From Branchiostoma floridae (lineage: Eukaryota > Chordata > Leptocardii > Amphioxiformes > Branchiostomatidae), in contig NC_049983.1 of the NCBI RefSeq assembly GCF_000003815.2, forward strand, positions 14,266,240-14,330,239: 64,000 bases of DNA, read 5' to 3'. This document shows positions 36,885 to 50,000 of this stretch, in pieces. The position numbers and the translations under genes were made by a program. Every line of letters starts with the position of its first letter. The first letter of the stretch is position 1. Under the pieces are notes generated by a model, which had not been told where the DNA came from, searched no databases, and was given only the letters and a program-made list of their open reading frames with translations.

Positions 36885-38993
36885 AACACGCCTGGAGATG
36901 AAGACCCGTTGTGTTAACTATTCATAAACATATTTATCAGTTCAGGTTATCATCTGTAGAGAGGTGACACCGCGCTTTCCACAAAGTCCTGTCCAGCGTG
37001 ACAGAGCGAAGCTCTTCCACCTGAACATGATTTTAAAGAAGCCAAAACCAACTTGTATAGATGTAGCCAACACTTGTATTGGGCAGTCTTTGTCACGATG
37101 ATATCAATTACTGCCCCTTTGTCTCATGTATCTTCTACGTTTCTGCCATGCATTTGTAAGTCTCGTTCGGGCATGAAATTCAAATTATACATGTGTCAAA
37201 TCGTTTCATAAATACGTGACTAATTATGTTCAGTTGTTTGATGGTTTAATAGAAAAGCCGTACACGTAATTCCTAGCTATAGGGTCACAAGTTTTATTGA
37301 CAAATGTCGTCTGGAGTTAATAATTGCTGTATTGGTGTTTAAGATGATTGTCAGATTGATTGTAATGATTGGTAAAAAGTTGTAGATCGAGATTTTTAAA
37401 TAATTCCATACATCACCTCATGTTAGAACACTGACATTTAATGTTATGTTTGATAGACAATAATGAAATTATTTATTCACATCATTGCAAGTTACCTGTT
37501 GCAATGAACGTCTTGCTGCAACCTTGTTGATTTTTCATTATGTCATAATAAAATAAAGTATATTACGTTTGAAATTATGTGATACTTGTTCTTATTTAGT
37601 TTGTTGCTGTTGATGCATAATTGACAGAGAGCGTTACTTGTCGACGAGCGATGTTTAAAATTATAATGAAGTGGAACTCATTGCCGAGGGGCCGGAATAC
37701 AGTGTGCACAGATAGATATAGATACAGGTGCACAAGGATAATACCGGAAAAGTACATCTAATATATATATAGTCAGAACTAAACACACACAAAAGCGTAT
37801 TGATTCATAAAGCTGGTGATCGCCAAGAAATCTAGGCGGCATATTGGACACCATATCTATTATCCGTTTATATCCAAAATGATATTAATATACTCAAATC
37901 TTTAGTGCCTCTATTCAAGTATGCACAAAGAGCGTCACATGGTCGCCCCTACAGCACAAACATAGAATTGCTGTAGCTCTACACCCCCTCCCCCTCACTG
38001 GTCAGTCCCTTTTTATCTAGCAAGTCTTAACATTTAGCTGTCTGGTAGAGATAGCGTTTGTGTAGGTTTGCCTTGGGACATTGCAAACGGCGGACTACAA
38101 GTAACAAATCATTCTTAGTTTATTTGCATTGCCCTCAAATATCTCGTGATTTTCTCCTGACTATTGGGTAATACGTAAAACGCCAGTTAATCTTACTCCC
38201 CCAAAGTTTCACTTCCCCTTTCACGTTTCTGAGAAGGCCTCGAAAAAGTGAAACGGCCTCACTTGGCTCCCAGTCAACAGCTGTGTGTTTCTGTATGCAG
38301 GGCATGTTTGGTTTCAGTCACAAGATGCTGAAACATCAATTAAGTTAGGAAACGATCATTGGACTTCCCCGTCGGTTATGATTTTGTGTCACGTTGTTTG
38401 GCTTCATAACACAGCCGGACCTATCTGCGGTATTGTGTCCTTCAACCAAGACCTACGCCCGACGTGTGTTCGACGTCTTGATAGATAGGGTGACCTCGTC
38501 TTCAAGGTGAGTCAAATTTAATGGCATAAAACCTAGAATGAATTCTCCATTTCCTTGTTCAAGTCACTGAAAAGGCTGGCGACAACAAGCGGGAACACGC
38601 CTATGAATTTCTAAACCATTACTGTAATGGATAAAGAACTGTGATTGTCACTTTGAAAACTTCTACCTGCAGCTGAATACTAGTACTTTTCCTATACTGA
38701 TGTCCACGTGGACATATATAAATTTCAACGTTTCCAGCATATGCATGCTTTTCTAATTGAAATGAATCCCTACTTCACTTTTAACTTGTTGTTAGGTCCA
38801 GGGAACATGTCAGCTTTGGCTGCCACTTCGAATTCTGGACACTGCCGCACTTTTATTCAATAAATCAATAAAGCATTCATAATTGAAACTGGGCTTAATA
38901 TTCCCTGTTTGAAGAATGCCCATATCATGATTATATAGAAAGACTGTATACGTTATAAAGATCCTGATGTTCTGTACATATCGTGTATGACAG
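36885..38993. other. 3' flank of gene B and upstream flank of gene C
   Basis: Overlapping AATAAA signals at 37547-37552 and 37552-37557 probably end gene B, giving a 3' untranslated region of about 0.7 kb. The remaining 1.4 kb has no exon I can support and should include the gene C promoter. Confidence 0.5.
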
Positions 38994-41900
38994 ATGCCTC
39001 CTCGGAACAACGACAAGGTGACAACCCCTCTCGTGGGTCCGCGCGTGCAGGGCATGTCGGGAGTGGTGCTGGGTAGCCTGGTGTTGGCCGCCCACAACTT
39101 CAGTCTGGACCTGACTGTAGCGGCGCCAAACAGCCTCGTCACCGGGACTGTACTGGTCATCACGGGCCTGCTACAGTTTTCAGCAGGTAAGAAATATGTG
39201 TGGTTCTTGCTCATACGTGCATTTGAAGACAAAAACTTATCATACACCTGTCAATACAAACTCCAGCGTGATTTCACATCCGCAGTGGCCGTGTACGGTG
39301 TATTCTATGAATGGAAATATGACATTATTAAAATTTCAAAGGTTTTATCAAACGCTTAAAAATATCCATCAATCACATATCAATGTTTTACTTTATTTGC
39401 ATCTGTGCCTTTGCAGGTATCCGTCTGCTCCGTGGGCGTTATCACACCCTGACCACCCTGTACCTGTCCCTGTCGGTGCTCTGGGGGTCCTTGGGGTCCG
39501 CCAAAATCCTGGAGGGGTTGGACGTCCTATCCTTGGACAACCGCAAAGACGGCCTTCTCCCTGGTTATGGGGTCTTTCTGTTCCTCACCCTTTTTCTTGG
39601 GATCGCGGGTAAGAAAGAGAGGAGTAGCATTGTCAGTTGGATCTGTTTTCTGCTTAGTTTGTCCATGGTGATGGAGATTGTAGCCTTGTTCTATCCAGCA
39701 GGAAGATGGGGCACAGCCTGCTACCAGGCACTGCCTGTGCTGCTGGGTCTTTACTACGTCGTTGGTTTGACAGTGTCACACTGCACAGGTAACGGTGTGA
39801 GTCTGCCTGGTATGAGAGAGGAAAGTCAAGAGACAGACGAAGATGAGGATGTCGTCAAGAATGACGTTTTGGCGTTTGCATACGCTATGAATATGATTCC
39901 TACCTGTATATTAGCGCTCCTCTTCATAGGCGTTACTCGTACCACCAATCAGGCAGCGCCGTGGATGGCGCTAGCGGGCCTTGCCCAGCTATTGGTTTCT
40001 GTTCTGTCCTTCAGACGAGAGGACGTGTTCCATGGAGCAGTGTTTTCCTTGTCTAGCACATTCTGGCTGGGAATAACATATGGTTTTCTCAGTACGCTTT
40101 GGGGGAAGGCGGAATTGGCGCCTCCTTTCCTAGCTTCCTCCATTCTCGTTCTCATCTTCCTTGTATTCTTCCTTCTGTCCTTCACCCAAACCATCTCTGA
40201 TGTTGTGTACAACTTCTGTTTTGCCCTTTTGGTCCTTTCACTTCCCACTACAGGCTTGAACAGTACCTACTTAGGTATCGCCAGTATTTTGCTATTATTG
40301 ATCTCCATTTACTGTACCTTTGCTTTGACGTTGAACTCTGCGTTCCGGAGAACCCTTGTTCCCGTCGGGAGGAGCCTTCTACCTGAGGAATCGTTGCGTG
40401 GGCTCTTCTCTCGCTGCCAATGTGCTAGACGTCGACAGGGCTATGAGAGCCTGCCATCCGGATCAACCAGTGCTGGTCTTTCTGGTTCTGATACTATTCT
40501 CGGCTACTCCAAGTACGCCAGCGCTGACACGCTGGGGTTCCTGTCCAATGCCGTGACAGCTCTGGCTGTGGCGCTGTTGTCTACCGGGGACAAGTCTCTG
40601 GTCCTCCCCTGGGTGATCGTACCAGGAGGAGTCATCCAGTTCGTGGCGGGAACCATCAGCTTCTCCCGCGGGAAGACGTTCGAGAGCACGGCGTTCATGG
40701 TGTACAGCATGATGTGGCTGTTGTGGGGGTCTGTCAGGTACTCTGGTGTCTATAGAGGCAGTGAAGGGCTCGGTGTGGCGGCAGGAGCCGCATCTTTCCT
40801 TCTCTTTAACCTGTTTGTCATCTTCTTGTCTGTGGTGATCAACAAGGCGTGGTTGGTCCTGTCCGTGGTGTTTGAGGTGGTTTGTGTGCTGTTCCTGTTA
40901 GACGCGCTAGGTGTCCAGACTAGTCAATATTTTGAGCTCGGGGTGATGTGTGTGTTTGGCGCGGTGTGCGTGTACTGTTTCTGTGTGCACCTACTGAACG
41001 GCATGTGTGGGGAGGAGGTGATGTCCCTGGGGAGCCCGCTCCTGAGCCTGGGGAGGGGGCACCGCGGCAGGGGTGGGGAACAGGGGTGTGTCATGGCAGA
41101 CGCCAGGAAGGCGAATGGTGTCAAACAAATCGCAGGTTAGTGCATCGTTTCTAATATGTCTAATATTTATCTTTATGATACCTTTATATATTGTGAGGCT
41201 AAGTTATTGCTTCTTTTGCATTCTCAAAGGAAACATGTTGAGAGAGAATGACAGTATGAATACACATCTTAACTGATGACTCGTACCGTTATGTGTGTCC
41301 CATACAGAACTGATGAAAGCCGGCGGGATCTGTGGCATGCCTACAGACACCGTGTACGTGCTGGTGGCGGCCTGTAACCGTCCTGCCGCTGTGGAGAGGG
41401 CCTACCGCACCAAGAAACAAGCGGAGGAGAGACCCATGTCCATATGGATCTCACAGGTGATCACAGTAACTCCTGGTCTTTCTACATATACCATGCATAA
41501 GTGAACGTTGATATATGATTGATCAATGAGAAATATTAATTACTAAAGTTTGACGTCTTCTGTTCCAGTTGAGTCAGCTGGAGCCAGCCAGGGAGGAGTT
41601 CGGGCCGCTCCTGTGGGACTTCATGAAGGAGGTGTGGCCGTCCTCCATCAGCCTCGTTATCAAGAGAGGTACGTTGCCATGGAAACTTTCTCGTTCCCAA
41701 CGTTTCGTGGTTTTTGGACAATGCAGATCATTTTAAACTGCTAATGCGTTTCTTAACTTCCCTGTTTCTTTTTCAAATCGTTCAGGACACTTTGCCTACC
41801 GTTGTGGGTACTTGTTCTTGAAACCTAAGTACTATGTGCACCTTCCAGGACCGTGGCTGGACAGGTTTGGCCTGGGAGACTCCGCCCACTACATCGGCAC

Positions 41901-42633
41901 CCCTGAGAGCATCGCCATCCGCATCCCGGACTGCACGGTCGCCACCCACCTGATCGACCTGGTGGGACCCATCGCCGTGACCTCCGCTAACCCGTCCGGG
42001 GAGGCAGACACCACGCACCACTCACAGGTGCTGGCCAAGCTAGGAGACAACGTAAGTGCAGGGAAATTGATATCTGCAACTTTTCTTTCTTCATTGCAAA
42101 CTTTGAGTTTAGGTTCGAGTGACGAATGTAGTTGATTACGTGTAGAGTAAGACAAATGGAAGCATAAATTTTCCTGAAAGCCTCATTGTGTTATATGTCA
42201 TTTCATTATCATTAACCCGTAGGTGGACGGAGTACTGTGTGATGGCCCATCGCCCGAGAACGTCGCCTCCACCGTCGTGAACTGTGCGAAGATTGACGAG
42301 GGTGAGCTCGGCTTCTTTCGGGTTGGCATCGTGCCCAGGGCGCAGGTTATCGGCATCTTCGACTCCGTCCGTCGGCGTCACGGCAGAAGCAGTTCGGCGG
42401 GCAGACGTAACGACAGCGCCCCGCGCCGTCACTACGGATCCACCAACGCGGCGCGAACCGGCCACGTCGTCCGGGGCGTTGCGTCAGGCCTGGCGGGAAT
42501 CCTACAAGTACATGCCCAGGAGGACGACACGGACATCGGCGCTTCACCACAGGTCGCGGTCGTCAGTGGTGCTGATGACACGGCTAACTCTCTAGCTTTC
42601 TCCACAACCAATCTACTGGACTTAAAATCTTAA
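38994..42633 (+). CDS. Gene C: three AceTr-like membrane domains fused to a YrdC/Sua5 domain
   Basis: Six exons: 38994-39186, 39417-41135, 41308-41456, 41569-41668, 41849-42051 and 42223-42633. They sum to 2,775 nt, or 924 aa. Exon number, boundaries and phases are those of gene A; orientation is opposite. Membrane blocks lie at about 20-195, 215-390 and 430-600. The third carries QFVAG, then SRGKTFESTAF, the best match to GPR1/FUN34/SatP transporters. The YrdC/Sua5 domain at about 640-835 has GMPTDTVYVL, VTSANPSGE and ASTVVNC, but KKQ in place of KxR, as in A. A basic, polar tail of about 90 residues follows. The stretch encoded by 40500-41135 is nearly identical to gene A, whereas the first two blocks differ by roughly a quarter of residues. 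A poly(A) signal lies at 42862. Confidence 0.87.
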
Positions 42634-42861
42634 AATCGGCAGGTCTGAGCAAAAAGGAGCTTAGTTAGAACGAACACTGTACAGCGCGTCAAAACTACAA
42701 CGGAATATCTTTCAAAATCTCATGGCTGTAAAGTGTAAATACTTACTTTTATTCGTACCCTATCATAAACAATATTGTATAAACCCAATTATAGATTCAA
42801 CTTTACTTTATTTCTAATAAGACTTTTTCAGTTTGGTCCTACAACGCATTATTTTTTCTGT

Positions 42862-42867
42862 AATAAA
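42862..42867 (+). terminator. Poly(A) signal of gene C
   Basis: AATAAA 229 bp past the stop codon; a second AATAAA follows at 43192-43197. Confidence 0.6.
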
Positions 42868-44470
42868 ATCAGCATATACAACTTAATGACGGATTACCTT
42901 AAGGCTTTACTTCAAAGTAAAAACATGATCCCACAATAAATCTGCAGTCCTACTTAACGAGTAGATTTAGAAGTAGACTTGCATTGGTTGTTGGGGCGTT
43001 GTTTGAGGTATACGGCAAGCATTTACAATCGGGAACGGTACGGCTGTATGTAGTTGATATTGATATTAGTTCTGATTTCCTTAGCCGTATGTTGGTCCTT
43101 TGAATTGCACCATATGTACTTACTTGTTGCAAAGTACATGGCGTTGTGCCCTGAATGCCGATCGTGCTACTACTATGTCAATGAATCATTGAATAAACTC
43201 ATGAAAATGAGGATTGAATGAGTTATCTTGATTGATCTGATTTTATGTCTGATGGGAGGAAATGTAGAGTTACATGTAGCACATAAAGTGTAAGATCAAC
43301 AACACGCTTCTCAACTACATCTTTTTTTCTATCAACGTACGAACTGAGTATGTGAGTGAATACGAACTATTGAGGCGTAGAAATGTGGTCCGGGCGATAA
43401 TCATAAGGAAGGGCATTTTTTTCGGAAATGTTAGACAGACAGCGAACTTCTGAAGCCTTTGGGTTCCAGGTATTCTTTTCACTGTCACCTAGAATTCAAT
43501 TTCCTTGTAACATATCATTTGAGTGGTCCTTTTTTACTGTACTTTTAGGCCTAGAAACGTTTGGTGAAGACTAGAATTCTGCCAAGTGCATGTAGCGCCA
43601 CTGTGGGTACCGGGTGAAAAGAGCATCTTACGGCACTTTAGGTGGCGTCACTGTGGCCAAGAGATTTGACGACGTATTCCATCGATTGACAAAAAAGACA
43701 TTATTGTATTAAGCCTTGGTTGTTCAGTTTTACTTGTATGTTTTGATACTTGTTGACATTCCCAATATATAAAGTACACAAATCCAATCTAGAACGCAGC
43801 GAAGCAGTCAACGTGCCGCATTCCAGTGATCATGAGATCCTCGTCTGCAAAAGAGAGGAGAGGGGTGTACTTGCGCATGTAGAATACGGAAGATCTAAAA
43901 CGAGCAGACATGACCTCATCTAAGTGGTTTTACGAATGACTCACAAGACTCTCCCGTGGTCGTGTGTAATGGTTCCACGGTTAAGTTTCGGTGGCAACAA
44001 GTAGTTACTTGCCCAAAATACCACGTGATATTATCGATTTTGTTCATGCAAGACAGGTCAAGGGTACTTGACTCCAACAGGTAGCATGACGTACTCGAAA
44101 CCAGTTCTCGGAAGAGGAAATGCTGTACGATATCAACTCCCTTCTTGGAATAAACGGAAACTTTGGTCCGCATGCATGTGTCGTGCGTGTGTGGCCGACC
44201 TTGCCAAGCGGCTTTCGTTACTAGGTGATGGATTACATCACGCGGAAGTGACTAGGTGGTTTCCATCGGTATGAGCTCAGACTTTGTCATTCTGACCAAC
44301 CGACGGCCTGGACATAAAACGATTCTGATTCGCCTAAATGATCACATGATGTTGAAGACTGTTATTTAAAGAGTCTAACATCTGACCTGTCAATAGTCCC
44401 GACAGTCCCACGTACAGTCCCAGGTACAGACGTCCGTCCATCTTACCGTATCTACAGCCCTACAGAGACA
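42868..44470. other. Intergenic between gene C and PEBP1
   Basis: No supported exon. Two short related segments near 43.59 and 43.64 kb share a GGCGTCACTGTGG/GCGCCACTGTGG core. The PEBP1 promoter should lie at its right end. Confidence 0.45.
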
Positions 44471-46249
44471 ATGGAGAAGCACGGCGTGGTACCAGACGTG
44501 ATCGACGCCGCACCGAAAGGTGTTTTGGAGGTGGGGAAAAAGAAGTACTATGCAATAATGAACTACATGTACCAATCCTTTTGACTTGCTAGGTGGAAAA
44601 CTTTTTTACCGGTGGAAATTTCGTAACTGAGCAATTTTCTGTTCACAGGTTCAGTACGGAGCGCAGAAGGTGGACTTTGGGAACGAGCTGACTCCTACAC
44701 AGGTATGACATTGTCTCAAATAACTCCCCTCGATCGCGATTCAAGTGTGGTACAACCGTAGTTAGTCCTTGCACCGTGAAATTGAAAGATATCATAGGTT
44801 AGAAGAACATTTTGTGCTTCATGTTTCTTTCCCTTGATCGTAGGTAAAGGACAATCCCACGGTTCTGAAGTGGGACAGCGAACCGGGAGCCTTCTACACT
44901 CTCATTCTAACAGGTAGGACTTCCCGCCGTCTAGTTATGGATTGCCTAAGGGGTGGGCAGGGCTGGAAGAAATAGAAGGACGTGAGGAGAATTGAATAGC
45001 AGAAGGACCGTGACACAGGGAAATATTGAATAGCAGAGTGCTAGTGGATTTATCAAAACGCTGAGAGTGACCATGTGTGAGAGAATGGGGAATGGGGGAA
45101 GTATGTACGTCTGGGGAAGGGTAGCAAGACTCGCCAGCATTAAGATTCATATTGCAAGCATCATGAGAGCTCGAGTCAACTGCGCATTTATTTCCTCTTT
45201 CGCATAGCTTGTCTTGTGATTTCCAAGTCATCTGCGTGGTAAAGTTTCAGTTTCGATGACGCTCGCGCCATGCTTTGTCAATCAAGACACGCTGTATCCC
45301 TAATACTAGGCAACACGACTTTGCCTAACTCTGCGATAACTTTGATGGTTTCAGATCCTGACGCACCCAGCCGTGCCAACCCGGAGTACAGAGAGTGGCA
45401 CCATTGGTTGGTGACCAACATCCCCGGAAATGACGTCAGTAAGGGGGAGGAGCTATCACAGTTCGTTGGGGCGGGGCCACCTCAGGGCACAGGTGAGGTC
45501 AATGGAGATACAGATTAGAGTTGTGATTGAATGAAAGCCTTTATTGTACATTATTTCTGTCCAACTTGGCTAAGCACAGGTCACAAGAAAGACGTTTACA
45601 ACATACACATGTTGTCTAGTACATAAATTCGACTTCTTTTCGCTTCTTGGTAATGGGTAATGGTGAAAATGTGAGATGTATAGGTTTAGTTATAGTATAC
45701 GTCTTCTGTGTGCTTGTATTCTAAAATTAAATTTTGATTTCATATAGCGATCTTTAGCATTGACTTGTAGACATAAATTCTATATCGAAGTGCTATGGCC
45801 GTATGCACTAAGGTTGCCATGTTCATCCCTTGCCATGCCAGGCCTACACCGTTACGTCTATCTGATCTACAAGCAGCCCGGCAAGATCTCGTGTGAAAAC
45901 GAGCCCAAACTTACAAACACCTCCGGGGAAAACAGGTAAACATAACATTATTTTCTCTACGTCCATCACATTCTAACGTAGTACTTTTTTGCTATTGAAT
46001 TACCTTAAGATATTTTTCTTATAAAATATGTAAAAGGTCACATGTTCAACACGAAGGATGAATGTATCTTTTATGAGACACGTAACGTTATAAGTATCTT
46101 ACAGTTGTTGTTTTTGTCCTTCCAGGGGAAAGTTTAGCGCCCGTGACTTCGCGAAGAAGCACGCCCTGGGTGCACCTGTGGCGGGAAACCTGTTCCAGGC
46201 GCAGTATGACGACTACGTGCCGATCCTGCACAAACAACTCGGCTTCTAA
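44471..46249 (+). CDS. PEBP1: Phosphatidylethanolamine-binding protein (RKIP type)
   Basis: Six exons: 44471-44530, 44649-44702, 44844-44913, 45355-45492, 45842-45935 and 46126-46249. They sum to 540 nt, or 179 aa; human PEBP1 has 187. The family's anion-pocket motifs are intact: DPDAPSR followed by EWHHWLV, and [10 protein letters not shown]. Between them is VGAGPPQGT, and the end is [18 protein letters not shown]. PEBPs are small cytosolic proteins that bind phospholipid head groups; in vertebrates PEBP1 also restrains Raf kinase. There is no signal peptide, which argues against PEBP4. Exon 1 ([20 protein letters not shown]) matches the family's N-terminal strand, supporting the chosen start. 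AATAAA signals follow at 46402 and 46422. Confidence 0.93.
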
Positions 46250-46401
46250 CCGGAACCATAGCAACAGAACTTTGTAGTAATACCCAACAACGTCTATCGA
46301 TAATAACAATCTGACACCCAGCTGTCGTTGGCGCATTTAATGAGCGACATGATATTCTATGTTTTCTTTAAGTGACATTCAATCAAGACCTACCGTGCAT
46401 C

Positions 46402-46427
46402 AATAAATATGCTTTATAATGAATAAA
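46402..46427 (+). terminator. Poly(A) signals of PEBP1
   Basis: Two AATAAA hexamers at 46402-46407 and 46422-46427, 150-180 bp past the stop codon. Confidence 0.7.
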
Positions 46428-47063
46428 CATGTGAGTTTGAGTTATTTGTGATAGATTTAAGTAATTTTTCCAGGTTATGCTATTGCATTGGATAATCAGT
46501 AAATTATTGCTCAATAAGGAAATATCAAAATGTTGGTAGTTTTAGATTTAAGAGTTGTTAGGCTTCTCCTGAGTGTAATGTTCAAATCAAGAACAACCCC
46601 CACCTCAAACGTAACTTCTCGCCGCTCCGTCTAGCGTCAGAAACTGGAATCACAGCAGAAATTGTTAGGGACATTAGAGAAATTATGGTAAGAATTATAT
46701 CTTTAAATGACCTTTACTTTGGGTCAACCACATTATGGACAGGCAGCATTATTCGAGGGGGGGGGGAGAAAATAAACAGAACGGATCATAATGTCGCCTG
46801 TATAAAATGTAGGTCATTAAACAATATGTCACAAAGCCACCTTTGACCTCGGAGCTTTACCAGTTTGCGTTCTACCTACATTTTTTTTCTTTACACCAAA
46901 TTTGAAATTAAAACCATTGCCTGTACAATACATTTCAACAATGTCACGCCACATTTTGTAAAAGAAAGGGCATGAACTGTAAACAGATAGCTTATTTGGA
47001 TGTGCCATAGGTCAGTGTGACTGTGGGTCAGACAACATACCTCGCCCTGACGATTGGGCCGAT
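46428..47063. other. Intergenic between PEBP1 and the Rieske oxygenase gene
   Basis: Contains a run of about 12 G near 46757-46768 and no supported exon. The ATG of the next gene lies at 47064. Confidence 0.5.
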
Positions 47064-50000
47064 ATGGGACGGTTGTTCAAAGTCGGCTGTGCTTTTGTGA
47101 GGCATCGGTCTTCAGTCCTGACACCCATCCTACAGGTGGTTACCAAACCTCTGTCCACCACGAGTACCTCTGTGACCACGGAGGTTCACAAGTTCTGTCT
47201 GGAAACCCCTATTGACGAAGCCACCACGCCTCCTGCTAGCTGGTAAGGAAAATAACTGAACTTCTAAACGGTGTTCAAGATATATTCTCCTATTCGTACA
47301 AGCAGGCCATAATAAGCAGCTTTTGATATCGAGAAATCGCCCCTACATCGTAATTGTTTATGGATCCACATGCAAGCCACTGGTCAAGATGGCGGGTCAA
47401 AGAACACAGTGCAAGTCTGATAATGATATGATGAGCATTTGACAAAGATCATGCCAACGTAGGCTGTTAAAAGTTGTGTGCCGTCATGCCTTGGATACAG
47501 CTCGTTGTTATCGGCAAGGCATGAAATATATCTGACATTGCATACCTTCAATGAAAACAATAAACTGCTAGGGTCAGACATGGGTCAGTGTTCGAAACGA
47601 ATTGTGTGCTGCACTTCTCATCTGTTCCGCCAGGTGGCAGTTTTGAACAACAGCTAAACGTAGTTCAGTGTTGATGAGATTGAAGTTTTGTATTCCTCAA
47701 GTTTTAAGTTAAAGAGTAAAACTGTTGCAGGTACACAGATGGACGTCTGCACGACCTGGAAATGAGAACTGTGTTCCGGCGGAACTGGGTAGCAGTGGGC
47801 GTGGCTAACCAAGTGGCAAAACCTGGACAGTTCTTCACAGGTGTGTTGAAACGAAAATCAACGGTCCACGCTCGACCCAGAACTACGTGATGCAATCTTT
47901 TAAAAATCATCCCCCGACACCCATTTTTACTCGGATGATCCATTTATTTAAAACAATACATCTTGACCAGGATCAATATATAGAAAGTTTATTGCAAATT
48001 CTTGCCATCACTACAAACAGTGTATAACAATATAGCAAGGTCTAGTCTAGTCTAAAAGCTAACTCTACATTCTAGGTTGTTGGGTTAGACTTCTTTCTCA
48101 AAGACAGTGGAAGACGAAAATCCCACCTTTTCTATAACGTTAATGTGTGAGTTTTGTGATGTTAGAAGGAGAATTGTTTTCTTCATGTCAGTGAACGTGG
48201 AGAAATTTTGGTGGAATCTGGTAGCCTCTTCAAATAGTAGAAGCTGTTTTCTTTCATGAATATATTATGATATATCATACAAATCAATTTTACTTCCCGG
48301 TATACTAGGTGTACTAGGCACCGACCCGTTTGTGGTGGTGCGAGACCAATCTGACCAGCTGCGGGCCTTCCACAACGTGTGCCGCCATCGGGCTAACATC
48401 GTGGTACGGCAGGGGGAGGGGCAGGCTCAACACTTCACCTGCTGCTACCACGGGTGGACATACAGGCTGGACGGGAGGTCGGAAACTTCTCATTCAATTA
48501 AGTTCTACTGAACGCCCATTCCTCGTTAACTGGGAAAATTGGAGGTAGAAAATTGTAAAAAATAAAGTTGTCCAAAACGCTTACCTGCTGGTATGAACTT
48601 GTTACCACTTATATCGACTATCTTTTGCTATTTTTGTCTGGTGCTAACACGCTTAATTTTGGAGATATTTGATTTTTAGTAGGCCATGTCATCTTTCCTA
48701 CAATTTTGTAATAAAGAGCATATTACTACACAGAGAAATGTTCCAGCAAGTAATAGTGGATTAACAACAGCCAAATTAGCGCATTTTCCAACCCAAAACC
48801 TTCAAATTACACGCCAATGAGAAATATTTAACCGCCGTGTCATTTGTTTCGGAATAATGATCAAAATTACTAGCTATTAAGTTTGCTACATTTGTATAAA
48901 AGTAAATAAATGATTTTTTTTCTGATATGAAGACAAACCGTTTAATACTCCTTAATTTTCACCCTGTAGGATGGGATAAGAGCGATAGAATATATTTATG
49001 AAAATGGTTGGAAGCAGGCGATATCTATTCTACAGGTAAATGCCAATGAACTGTGGTAACGTAAATTACAGAATCTCTAACATTTGGAGGAAAGCCGAAT
49101 AGTGTACATACTGGCTCTATTTGAACTGATCAGGTCATGTTCGTCTATAATGCTGGACCTCTTATCTTCATGTTGCTAACTCAGAGTAGCAAAAAAGTGT
49201 AATCTTTGTTATCCGGAATACCCGTATAATCTTGTTCGTCCTATACCCACCCGGACTCTGCGGAAAGACACCCAAGATATGCAAGGTCCCTATCTTGGCG
49301 GGGTCTATTTAAATACATGCTAAGTAACAAAGGATTCACGCAATCACACGCTTTAGGTCAGAACCGCTTCGTCCTCGCGTCCTTTAATCAAGTCTTTGGG
49401 AATAGCAGGACATGATGCGATGGCAACATGCACCAGATGGACTGGGCCTTTCTAGCACAAGCTTTCGATATTGGAAAGACAACAAACTAAACACCAGTTA
49501 TCGCACTTCTTATAAAACATTTTTTAATGTCAGGACAATCTTTGTTCGTGGAACAAACACAATGTCACATCAATATAGAATGAATGTGCTACCTAACAAA
49601 ATGTCGATCCATACACCTTATATCGTGTGGTTCAATAATACCGGCAGAAAGAACTGTGTAATATGTGTATAACAAGGCTTTTGTTGATGAGCAAGGCTAT
49701 AAACAACAGTGAATTTTCCAAAAGAGAGCTGCATGTGTAAAGGCACTGGTCTGTTCTACAGTTATCCTGGCAGCCTGTCCCTTTATACTATTGTACTAAT
49801 GCCACGATTACATGACAAGCCTGACGTTATATAGATCTTGACTTTATAGAGTGGGATTGGTTTCACAAATAGCTTTCTGCCTTGAACCATGTGTCTGTCC
49901 ATGTAAATACGACTGGACAAATCACGTAACTGACATTCTCAACTATAATGGTTTTGGACATGTATGGACAAACCCGAGGTTGTATCAAGCAAAGGTGAAA

